From assembly GCF_002878395.1 (NCBI RefSeq), contig NC_061118.1, forward strand, positions 4,808,363 through 4,872,362: a stretch of DNA of 64,000 nucleotides, in the 5' to 3' direction. Origin of the DNA: Capsicum annuum. Taxonomy: Eukaryota; Streptophyta; Magnoliopsida; Solanales; Solanaceae. Below the pieces are notes generated by a model. It was not told the origin of the DNA. It made no database searches and saw only the letters and a list, made by a program, of their open reading frames with translations. The translations under genes were made by a program, and so were the position numbers. Shown here in pieces: positions 35,194-45,619 of the stretch; positions within the stretch are counted from its first letter, which is position 1; the number at the start of each line of letters is the position of its first letter.

Positions 35194-37839
35194 ATTTCTT
35201 CACCAGCATGCGGTACTGCACAATATGTGGAAGGCAATGAGTTAAGCATGGGGATCCAGAACTTATTTGTTGAAGGAAATATGTCTGACAGTGGTGGAAG
35301 CTCTAGTCATGCTGATATGCAAATCAGAGGCTAATATGTCAGACTGAGCAATTGAAAAGTCACCCCTCTCCCTACTAGGAAGAGGTCTGGTAGTTTGTTT
35401 TGTTTTCTTTTCTGTTATCCGAATTATTTCAGGGTGGTAGTTCGGGATCTATCTTGTTTTTTCCCTTTTGTAGTTTATGGTCAAACCTTTTCTATCTTTT
35501 ATTTCAACTAAATAGAGTGTCCTTTTTTCCTTTGTGTTTAGATATATGTTATTTGTTTGTTTTCTTTACATAGTACATTTCATGTTGGCTTTAGTGATAT
35601 GACATGCTGGCGGAATTCTTTGCTAGATCTTAAAATCCAATTTGAGAATGAACTTTGAATCAGAGGGCTAAAGTTAGAAAAAACATGTGAGAAATAGGTA
35701 GCGTGTTAAGACATTTGGTGACCATGTTGAAACCTTCTTTCAAAATTAAGGCAATTGTTTTAAGAATCACCAGAATAACTTGGTCATCAATTGTAAGGCA
35801 TTCCTCAATTAGTTCAACAGTGGATGCGTGATCCTATATCAAGAGGAACAGAAAAAAATCAGCGCAACGAAATCATGAGTCATTCAATGTAAGAAGTGTA
35901 CAACAAAAGTGAAGCTATGTGCTAGAAAAACGCAGAAGAAGTAGTGACGCACAGACTTAGTCAAAGCTAATGTTGTAAAAGATGTCGCACATGATCTTCA
36001 TCTCCAACTTTCAAACTGCATGTTATGTACTTGCATTTTCAAAGATTGATATGACGAAGGCATTTCATTCTGTTATCCAAACATTGTCTCATCCTTTGTT
36101 TATCCCATTTGAGCCTTAGTTTTATTTTCTTTCATACACCTCTTTTGGAATCAATATAGAGTCAACAAAACTCTAAAAAAAGGTGTCGAGCAAAGCAGTA
36201 GAGTCAGAAAAGTTTCAAAAAAAATGAAAAAAAGAAGAGCGTCGAGAAAAATAAAGTCAGAAAAGTCCCAAAGAGAAAAAGAGTCAACAAAAGAAAAAAA
36301 ATCAGAATCAAGCAAAAGAAAAAGCTGCCAGAACTATGCATGACCTGATTCTCCTCTCTCAGGGGTGAGATATGTAGGATGCCCTACTCTGGGCTCGGTC
36401 CAACCAAATAAACAATTTAGAGTCACCCAGTCAAAAGAAACTGGGGCATGATTTAATCCTTATTGTTTGAGTCGATTCCAAAAGTTGTAAGTCCTACCTC
36501 ACTTACAATGTCGTTTGGGTCCCATGCCATCATTTCTTTCTAACCCTATCCAAAAGCCAAGTTACAACCAAAGAAAGACCTTCAGATCAATCTTTTAGGA
36601 TGTTAAGGCTAAGCATACAATGGATATGATGATGCATTTGGGAACTACTTGTCTTCCTCAACATAAAAAATCAGGAGAGAAATAAAAATGAGAGTCTTAT
36701 TGGTGAAAACCCTGACAGGCACCGTAAGATGATGGTAAGTTGAGAGAGATAAAAATGAGAGAGTCTTATCGGCAAAAACTCTCACGGGCACCATAAGACG
36801 ACTGTGAGTTAAGGGAAATAAAGATAAGAGAGTCTTATTAGTGGAAAAACCTTACAGAAACCATAAGGCAATGGTGAGCTTAGGAAAAGAAAATGAGAGA
36901 AGCTTGTTGGCTAAAACCCTTCAAGGCACCACTAGCCGAATAGGGTCTTAAATATAATTCACCTAAGGAAGCAACTCAGTTTCAAGGCCATTAACGCAAC
37001 AACAATGGGTAGAAAGTTTGGATGAAAAGATCAAGCTTCTTAATCCAAAATTCATGGCATAATCATTAGTGTTGACTGTCATTTTTAGATGAATTTTTTC
37101 GGTTCTTTGTTTCAAAAGGGAACATTTATTGTCTTTTGTTTCTTCTCTTTATTTTTATTTTATCTTTCTTGAGTCAGTTATCCAAATAAAAATTGTCATT
37201 CTTTTTTACGTTTCTTGTCTTTGAGTCAAGTCCATGTCAAAATAAGTGAGAAAAGATTTCAAGACTGGCTACCAGCTTCTTCAATTACAAAAAGCGAGAC
37301 AAAAGGGCAACACATGAAAAAGATATGATTGGGAGCCGAAAGAAGGCATACAGAAAGTTATGTCAACAGATAAGTCTGGGACCTCATGGAAATACCAAAG
37401 TTCAAAGGGTTTATATGAGGAGCATGGCAAATCAAAGATACTAAATTTACTTCAAAGTCACTCTTAATAATCTGAATTTGGGTTAATGAAGCATCAAGTC
37501 AATGATATATGTAATGGTTGGAAGAAAGGTTAAATGTGATGACGGAAAGAGAGTTTTCCGCGAAAGCCAAAGCCACAAACCTGCCTCCATGTTTTTAAAC
37601 TCACAACTTTTCTTTGCATGAAACAGGAACACATGTCACCTTCAAATCAAGGATTTCAAAGCCTAAACATCAAGGCCCCTAATTTCTCGCTTTTACAAAT
37701 GCAGGAAGCAATGCTGTTGCACAGGTTTGATAATTAAATCATGGTAAAAATTAATTATCTTATATCCCTCGGAGACACACTTTCCTGTCCAGGGATTTTA
37801 GTTTTCATTTGTTGGGTGATACACTTCTTAAATTGAAAC
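35194..37839 (+). other. 3' non-coding region of element C
   Basis: Collinear with 11482-13845 of B. It contains an A-rich stretch (36160-36310), a GAACTATG-type motif (36332-36403) and three degenerate copies of GAGAGTCTTAT-GG-AAAAC (36690-36900). No gene. Confidence 0.7.
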
Positions 37840-38640
37840 TGCACTCCTAGAAGACGTACCTTCTAGTCGATTCATTCCCTTTGACTCTTAGAATATGTAC
37901 CTTTTAGTCGAGTCATCCCCCTTGATTCCTATAAGACGTACCTTTTAGTTGAGTCATCCCCCTTGATTCCTATAAGGCGTACCTTTTATTTTAGTCATCC
38001 CCTTTGATTCCTAAAAGACGTACCTTCTAGTAGAGTCATTCCCTTTGACTCTTAGAAGATGTACCTTTTAGTCGAGTCATACCCCTTGACTCCTATAAGG
38101 AGTAGCTTTTAGTCGAGTCATCCCCGTTGACCCCTAGAAGACGTACCTTTTAGTCGACTCACCCCCTTGATTCCTACAAGGCGTACCTTTTAGTCGAGTC
38201 ATTTCCCTGCATTCCTATAAGGCGTACCTTTTAGTTGATTCATCCCCCTTGATTCCTATAAGGCGTACCTTTTATTCGAGTCATCCCTCTTGATTCCTAA
38301 AAGACGTACCTTTTAGTCGAGTCATCCCCCTTAACCCCAAGAAGACTTACCTTTTAGTCGAGTCATCCCCCTTGATTCCTATAAGGCCTACCTTTTAGTC
38401 GAGTCATTTCCCTGGATTCCTATAAGACGTACCTTTTAGTTGAGTCATCTCCCTTTGATCCCTATAAGACATACCTTTTAGTCGAGTCATTCCCCTTAAC
38501 CCCTAGAAGACGTACCTTTAAGTCGAGTCATTTCCTTTGATTCCTATAAGACGTACCTTTTAGTCGAGTCATTCTCCTTGATTTCTAGAAAATGCAATTT
38601 CTAGTCGAGTCATTGCACTTAATCCTTATGAGACGCACTT
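37840..38640 (+). repeat. Minisatellite of element C, unit 41 bp
   Basis: About 18 copies of GATTCCTATAAGGCGTACCT followed by TTTAGTCGAGTCATCCCCCTT. The same unit is found in D, and a different one in B. Confidence 0.9.
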
Positions 38641-39555
38641 CCTTGTTAGTTTTCATTTGTCAGGTGACACACTTTTTAATTTAAACTTCTATCTCTAGAA
38701 GACGCACTTTCTAGTCAGAATTCCTCACTTTAATTCTTAGAAGACACACTTCCTAGTCTTGGTCATTCAATTTTACTCTCAAGAGATGCATTTTTTGGTC
38801 AGAGTCTTGATTCATTATTGCAACATGCAAGTAGGTGTGATCTGACTTTCTCAAAAGTATTCTGATGGTAAACTGGGGCAACAAAAAGTATTTTGGAACT
38901 TTAATTTTTTACCAAACAATTTTCTCTTTACAATAATTTTTTTTGGGATAGTTTTCTGTAAAGTTTTGATGTGATTTCAGGAGCCCGCCCGAAGCATAGG
39001 GCGAATAAATGGAAAGTCCAGCAGCAAGATGAAGAAATTGAAAATCAAGAAACAAGGTGAAGAAGTTGAAAGTCAAGTAACAAAGTGAAGAAAATTAAAG
39101 TCAACAGATCGAAAATAGCAAGTCAGGAGCCCGCCTAGAGAACAGGGTGATGAAATTGAAAACCAAGTAACAAGTTGAATAAATTTCAAATCAGGAGTCC
39201 GCCTGAAGAATAGGGTGATGAAACTCAAGTCAAGAGTCCAACAGAAGCTGTGTAGACAGGATTTTGTAAATTCATTTATGTTTATAACTTGTAATTTTCA
39301 TTTTTGATGTAATAACAGAGCCGGGGACTGGAACCTCGATAGGACCTCACTCGACTCTCCAACTCGGCATAGTCCATATCCTTCCAATCCTTTGAGATAA
39401 CTGTCACTCGATTCCCTCATAACTTGGGTAGGTAGGATGTCCTAAGTCAAGACCTGGATTCCCTCCTTCCTCGTGCTCCATGCTTTTGAATAAAGGTCAG
39501 GATAAGATTCTGTCTCGTTGTCTACTGCTTTGTATAAAAACACCATGTGTTTACA

Positions 39556-39571
39556 TCCAAAGGGGGCATGA
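39556..39571 (+). other. Polypurine tract of element C
   Basis: ccaaagggggcatga directly precedes the 3' LTR start TGTAGACATG. Confidence 0.75.
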
Positions 39572-41362
39572 TGTAGACATGTAATTTTGTCCTTTCCCAA
39601 AAATATTTTAATCATTTCTTTTAATTTTATTCACCTTACCATACTTTTATTTAATTGATAATTTCTCCCCCCCAAAAAAAGAATTGAAAATAATTAAATA
39701 CATAGCATCTTTGCCACCGCACTATGCCACCTCAACACCCCACTTTTCATTTTTTATTAGATACATGCAAAAGGCACACGCCCTACTCATTTTTCCACAC
39801 GCCACCCTTATCTTTTCACATGCCACACTAACTTTTTCACATGCCACACACTTATTCCCACAAGCCACCAATTATATGCTTCCACATAGGATAACAAATA
39901 AAGAAAAAAAAACAAATAAAAAATATAAAAGGAAAATTCTAAAAGGGGAAAAGGGGAGGCACATTCTTTCATCATCATTTTCTCCACAATAACAACAATC
40001 ATCAAATCATCTTCCTCACAAGAACAAAAAAACCAAGGGATAGAAAGAGAGAATCGCGCGAGAAAAAAAAATTGAGAGAGAAAAAGGATCTGGACAGTGG
40101 GAATCTGGCGTAAGCCATGACGGTGAACAGTAATAGCATGAACAGTAACAACGCGAACAGTAACAGAGTGAACAGTAACGACGTGAACAGTGTCGGTGAA
40201 AAGTGACGATGAACGGGTCATTATTTCACATTGTCGAGTTGGATTGTTGGTGTTAAGGTTTGGCTCAAGGTTTTCGGGAGCGGACGCTCTTTATTCGAAT
40301 AACATTGAGTTTAAAAGTTTCAAATTGAGGTCCAATTCTACTCTCTTTCTCTTTTTATTTCATTGTTTATTATATTTGGTGTTGGATTGAATATTGCGTG
40401 TGATTTGGACATTGTTGGTGATGAATGCGTGTTTATTTTGACTCGTGGTTGGTTTGCTTGATTATGGTTTGGTGAAATGGTATCTCGTTTGAGAATTAAA
40501 ATTGGTTGTTTGGGGATGGAATTGAGAAATTGATAAAAAGTTGAATTTAGATTAACTTTGGTTTATTGTTGTTTTGTTTAATTCATAATGAGCATGAATA
40601 TTGTTGGAATGTGATAGAATTATAATATGTTGAAATGGATAGGCAAATGTCGATTTGGGTAGACAAATCTTAGGAGTGATGTGTTTATTAAATGTTTTGA
40701 ATGTTTAATGTGCGTGTGAATGTTTGGTTTCTATTTTATCGTGTTTAATTCAAATGTATTTATTTAACCGGTGAATGCCCCGAGACACAATGTATTTATT
40801 CACTGGGGAATATCCCGACGTACTATGTTGGTGGAAGACGTTTGTGAGGAAGGCCCGAGGCATAGGGGTAAAGCACGAGAGCGTAGTTAGTATTAGTGTA
40901 GGTTAGATAGGATTTATTTTTACATTTTTCTATTTTGGACTTTATAAATTGGCCAGGACACTGTACTTTTGATTCATTTTTTGTTTTGTTTTGTTTGTTT
41001 GTTTAATTGTTGTACGTATTTTGTGTGGTTTGTACATTCGTAGTGTCAAAATTAGTCGATACGCTCCACCAAGCTACTGTGGTCGAACCACGGGATCGAG
41101 GGGTGTCTAACACCTTCCCCTTGGTCAACAGAATTTCTTAGCCGGAATCTCTATTCGCAAACCAGTTTAAAGAGTCAAATGGTTTTGAAAAGGATTTTCC
41201 AATTGTGACTTGGCACACCAAATTATGCCAAGTGGCGACTCTAAGTTTTGAACGTAAAAGATCCTTTTCAAAATAAATTATCTTCATTTTGTCACTTTAA
41301 TAATGAAAACCCTTTCGAAACTTAAAATCAAATCTTTTGGAGTAAAAAAAAGGGGTGTGACA
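39572..41362 (+). repeat. 3' LTR of element C
   Basis: Pairs with 30140-31940 over its whole length, with scattered substitutions and small indels. It ends GGGGTGTGACA before ATTTC of the target site. Confidence 0.92.
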
Positions 41363-41760
41363 ATTTCTTTCATGAATTAGAAGAGTAGAGTATACAATGA
41401 ATTTATACAAAGAAAGGGGTCATAATTTTTCTAATTACTAGACTTTCTAATTGCTAACCTAGTAACCTGATAGATCCCTTATTTATTCTAAAGGATCTCT
41501 GATTAAAGGGGAGATCCCTGATTTTGTACAAACAACTTTGCTGGAAAAAAAAACTGAATATTCAGAACTTAGAAAGAGAAAAAAATGAGACTCTGATATC
41601 AAGTTGAATAAAGAGAGATTCAAAACATTAAAGATAAAGGGATCGTGATTTCTTTCACTAATTAGAACAGTAGAGTGTGTATTTCTTTATACAAAAAAAA
41701 ATAGTTCTAGTTGTCTTCTAATTACTAGTCTAGTAACAAAGGATATCTCTGATTGACAAT
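41363..41760 (-). mobile_element. TRIM-like array, left arm, part 2
   Basis: On the minus strand it shows a short LTR ending TTTATTCAA, a primer site (TGATATCAGAGTCTC), a short internal region and the rest of the neighbouring short LTR. It continues the array begun at 29986. Confidence 0.7.
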
Positions 41761-41985
41761 TAAAGGATATATAATTAATGGTGAGATCTCTGATTTTTGC
41801 GATGCTAAATAAGCTACGGACTAAATAAGATACATATTTTATGAATCTAAATAAGCAACGGTTAATAACTTTCATCTCATATAATTTCGTCCCGAGCTTT
41901 CATCGTTGGCCTTGGCATGAAACCACTATCTAAGCATATATTTTCAGCCTGAACTTGTGTTCTTATCCTCTTTGAATGCATAATA

Positions 41986-42435
41986 AAATAGCTTTCTCCT
42001 TATATATTTCACTAATAAAATAAAACATAAATTCATGAATAATTTACTATAAATATTAACCGTCAACTAAATATTGCATTAGTTATATCAAGGTTATTTT
42101 TTTCTTATACATCCAACCAAGCATGGTGCAATAAGTAGTTATGCATAGATCATTTTTTTTCTACCAATCAAACCGTTTAAATTGGATTTGTTATGTTTCA
42201 AAAAGATACTTTCTGCGTTTGGTTTTACTTCATTAATAAAAATAATGTTTACATTGTCTTATAATTAATTAAAAGAAAAGATAATTAATGCTAAGGGTAA
42301 AATAGGAAAAAAGAAATTATTTTTTTGATATGTCAAAAATGACAATGAAAGTAGAAACACAATTAGGAAATTAGTGACAAGTAAAAGTGAACAGATGATG
42401 TATTAAATATTCATTCTCGTTTTACAAAACGAGAA

Positions 42436-42470
<35 letters not shown>
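41986..42470. repeat. Duplicated flank block with hairpin and (AT)n
   Basis: Matches 56031-56402 directly. It includes a near-perfect hairpin (ATATTCATTCTCGTTTT / AAAACGAGAATGAATAT, 42407-42442, 2-base loop) and an (AT)n run (42438-42469). Part of the hairpin recurs at 50073-50100. Confidence 0.8.
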
Positions 42471-42472
<2 letters not shown>

Positions 42473-42479
42473 AACTTTT

Positions 42480-42901
42480 GTTCGAATTCAATACAACTTT
42501 GTGTAATCCTATGCTAGTTTATAGCCTGTAGCTGTCTTTCTGATTTTCATGTAATTACTCAAGATGGCATTTCTATTTTGTGGGTGTTGGTTTTTTCCTG
42601 GGTTGACTCGTATTTAAAGTTTAAAATATTATCATGTGATCAATGTTTTCTTTTCTCCGATCGATTATTTTCTTACACAATTCCTCCTTTCTTCAAGTCA
42701 AATGTCTATCATCTCAACCTTTCTTATAATTGGTTACCTTCTCTTTGTTTTGACGTTGTGCATTAATCTCTTTTTCTCCTATATCCAAAATACTCTCTTA
42801 TGAAGTTTGCAGTGTTCACTGTTAAGGTATAGAATTAAAAAAAAAAAAAATGTTTTCTTTCATGAAGATTCAAAGGCTCCATATGCCTACGAGCATGTTA
42901 A

Positions 42902-42941
<40 letters not shown>

Positions 42942-44463
42942 TGTGATGGCATCTCACGCTACAATTTGCGTTGTGTCTTGAATTGTGTTAATAAAGGATG
43001 GTTACTGCCTCTATTTCAGGCATCTTTTTGTGCTAACGAATGTCTTTGAGATCATGCTTTAGGTGTTGATCAATTCTTTGTTGCGATTGAGTGCCATTAG
43101 ATGTATAATGCGTGATTTCTCTGAGAAAATTTTATGTCAAAATCTTAGTCTAAGTTTAAATATTTTTCAAGAACGAGCCTTTGTTTGGACTAAGAGCTTT
43201 CACCAAACTGTTTATTGTCTTTCAATTGGTCTTCTCAAACGAGGGCTCGTCTTATCCCTACGTGCATAAACAACTATTCTAAATTCGTCCTAAGGTGTCA
43301 TATGCTTTGCCTTTATGTTTTTTGGATCTGTTTTGCCATTTTCGAAAACAATGTCCTAACTGACTAGTTAAGGTCTTTGTCATGTTGTTCTTTAGTTAGT
43401 TATTTAGTTAATCATGTATTAGCTATCTTTATATTTCGTTCCTTCTTTGTTTAATCGTATACCAACCTTTGTTAATTTGCCTGCTTAGTTGATTATTTAA
43501 GATCCGTACGTTGCCCTTTTTAGTTAAACCCACATTAGTTTCCTTTTAATTTTTTCCTCTCTTTGATTGATCATGTGTTAGTAGGCTTCCTTCACTTATT
43601 TTACTTTCTTCCCCCCTTCTTCCTTTGCTTGATTATATGCTAATATGTTTTATTTTCCCTCCTTTGCATGGAAATCATTTGAGTCCTGGACTCTTCCCTT
43701 TGTACATATTCATCATAGGCCACTGAGGCGTACTATGTGTATTGAGTCAAGCCCGAAAGAGAATCCATCGCATGGCATATAGACGGAAGGAGTCAAAAGA
43801 AGGAAAATGGGTTAAAATCCTATCTTGGAAGCGGAAAAGGAGACTTGAAAGTCTCATTTTTTTATTTACTTATTCATTGTTGCCTTCATTTGTCTATTTT
43901 ATCCATTCAGTTTATTTCTTTATTCATTCATTCGGGCCACAAAACCAAAATTGTATTTAATACAAGTGGAGAAAGATTTGAGCCAAATGCTCAAAAACTA
44001 GATTAGGACAGGTGAAATAGGTCGAAAACCCAACTAGATTAGGACAGGGTCGACGGTTTGGGCTTGAAAGCCTAAATCACTACTTCTCCCCTTTCCCCTT
44101 TCCCCTTTTCCTTTTTGCTTACTTGTTTTACGTGTGTTTTGCGAACCTAGTAAAATCCTTAGTCAAGTTGCTAAAAAACTGGTTTTGCATAAACACCCAA
44201 ATATCTCTAAAATTGCTTTCTTATTAAATAAACTTCTTTCAAAGTTAGTCAAAAGATGTTTTCAAACAATCCGTATAACCGCAAGTTAGCGGACGTTTTA
44301 GGTGCCTAACACCTTCCGAAAACGTTAATAGGAACCGCTTACTTAGAATCTCTAACTTAAACGATTTTCCTGTTTTGAATCGTCTAAGTATTTTATAAAG
44401 GTTTCTAAATTCCTTTTCAAAATTAAGTGGCGACTCTCAAAAAGTCAAAATTTCCGCAAAACA
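42480..44463 (+). repeat. Diverged A-type LTR, probably solo or truncated
   Basis: Its right part matches the 3' third of A's LTR (GTTAGCGGACGTTTTAGGTG at 44285-44304, AAGTGGCGACTCTCAAAAAG, ending CCGCAAAACA at 44463). The left part is too diverged for me to fix a start. It contains (AT)n(GT)n at 42902-42940. No primer site follows, because Copia sequence begins at once. Confidence 0.65.
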
Positions 44464-44747
44464 GCAGAGGCAACTGAGCGATATTCTGCTTCAGTCGATG
44501 ATCTAGCTACACTCCGTTGTTTCTTTGAGCTCTAAGAGACTAGATTTTTACCAAGATATACAAGAAAGGCACTGGTGGAAGAGCAGTCATCCTTAATACC
44601 TGCCCAATCTGCGTCTGAGAAGGCATGAAGATCAAGCGGAGACTTACGATGGCAAAAGAGACCATAGTTCACGGTTCCAACTAAGTAGCGAACAACACGT
44701 TTGACTGCAGACCAATGATTTTCAATCGGATGATGGGAGAATTGTGA
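44464..44747 (-). pseudogene. Inverted copy of the Copia RNase H region
   Basis: The minus strand reads QFSHHPIENHWSAVKRVVRY, DLHAFSDADWAG and SSTSAFLVYLGKNLVS, the same block as the plus-strand copy with a few differences. With 44811-45093 it forms a hairpin with a 63-bp loop. Confidence 0.88.
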
Positions 44748-45403
44748 TAGGTTGTTTACAGTATTTGGCATTAACACGACCACATATAGCCATTGTCGTA
44801 AACAAGCTAGCACAATTCTCCCATCGTCCGACTGACAATCATTGGTTTGCAGTCAAACGTGTTGTTCGCTACTTAGTTGGAACGGTGAACTATGGTCTCT
44901 TTTTCCATCGTAAATCTCCGCAAGATCTTCATGCCTTCTCAGATTTAGATTGTGTAGGCAATAAGGATGACCGCTCTTCCACCAGTGCCTTTCTTGTATA
45001 TCTTGGTAAAAATCTAGTCTCTTAGAGCTCAGAGAAACAACGGAGTGTAGCTAGATCATCAACTGAAGCAGAATACCGCTCAGTTGCCTCTGCTATTGCT
45101 AAAATTCAGTGGATTCAGAACTTACTTTGTGAGATTGTTATTTCATTACCAAGGCAGCCAGTTGTCTACTGCGATAATTTAGGTTCCACATATCTCGCTG
45201 CCAATCCAGTGTTTCATACGTGGATGAAGCATCTCAAGATTGATTATCATTTTGTTCGCACTATGGTTCAAAATGGCCATCTTTGTGTTTCTCATATTTC
45301 TGGAAAAGATCAACTTGCGGATGTACTTACAAAAGATCTCCCTAGTTCTCAATTTGCAAATCTTCGGTGCAAAATTGGCATTTCTGATCAATTGCCATCT
45401 TGA
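44744..45403 (+). pseudogene. Copia polyprotein C-terminus (RT end and RNase H)
   Basis: Encodes the last part of a Ty1/Copia polyprotein: YLALTRPHIAIVVNKLAQF (RT tail), HAFSDLD (the RNase H Asp block, normally DADWAG), SSTSAFLVYLGKNLVSWSS-like, TEAEYRSVA, VYCDN, HLKIDYHFVR and ISGKDQLADVLTKDLP. RNase H degrades the RNA strand during reverse transcription. An in-frame stop (TAG at 45023-45025) and the loss of the 5' part make it non-functional. The conserved DADWAG is intact on the minus-strand copy but altered to DLDCVG here. Confidence 0.88.
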
Positions 45404-45410
45404 GGGGGCG

Positions 45411-45605
45411 AATAAGGAAGGTATCTTATTTTGAAGTGATTTAAATGATTTGATCTCTTGTAATATTCTTGTAATTAAGTTGATAGGATTTTACTACAAT
45501 TAGCATCTTCTATTTTTGGTAGAATATCGTTTACCTTCTTGTATAAATAGTGGAACAATATGTGAATAATACACATTGAAATTCAACCATCTTCTAAATC
45601 TTTCA
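45411..45605 (+). repeat. Copia 3' LTR (195 bp)
   Basis: Follows the G-rich tract, contains TATAAATAG at 45542-45550 and ends AAATCTTTCA. It matches 55811-56005 in reverse complement over the same length. The next five bases are TGTGA. Confidence 0.85.
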
Positions 45606-45619
45606 TGTGAGACAGACAC

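Larger units (their letters stand above)
30140..41362 (+). mobile_element. Element C: complete gag-only LTR retrotransposon of the B family
   Basis: It has two similar LTRs (1801 and 1791 bp), a primer site, a gag remnant, a minisatellite and a purine tract. Flanks ATTTT (30135-30139) and ATTTC (41363-41367) fit a 5-bp target duplication with one mismatch. The TRIM repeat it entered reads GATCGTGATTTCTTTCA when uninterrupted (41641 on). No polymerase genes are present, so it must have moved with enzymes of another element. Confidence 0.92.
28985..41985 (+). repeat. Left arm of a large inverted duplication (interrupted by element C)
   Basis: 28985-30139 plus 41363-41985 match the reverse complement of 45620-47843: SABATH exons 2-3, about 450 bp of 3' flank and a TRIM-like array. 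Element C sits inside the left arm only, so it arrived after the duplication or was lost from the right arm; a clean site in the right arm favours the former. Confidence 0.8.
44464..45605 (+). mobile_element. Copia element, 3' end, with inverted copy of its RNase H region
   Basis: The plus-strand part starts near 44748 and runs to the 195-bp LTR at 45411-45605. The minus-strand part (44464-44747) repeats 44811-45093 as a head-to-head inverted copy. A G-rich tract (TGAGGGGGCG, 45401-45410) precedes the LTR. The rest of the element is missing here; its 5' half appears to lie at 55286-56005 on the other strand. Confidence 0.85.

Noticed and set aside
39808..40221. 137-residue minus-strand frame in C's 3' LTR
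   Set aside because: It lies across the LTR's 12-bp array; Val/Thr repeats come from the tandem DNA repeat.
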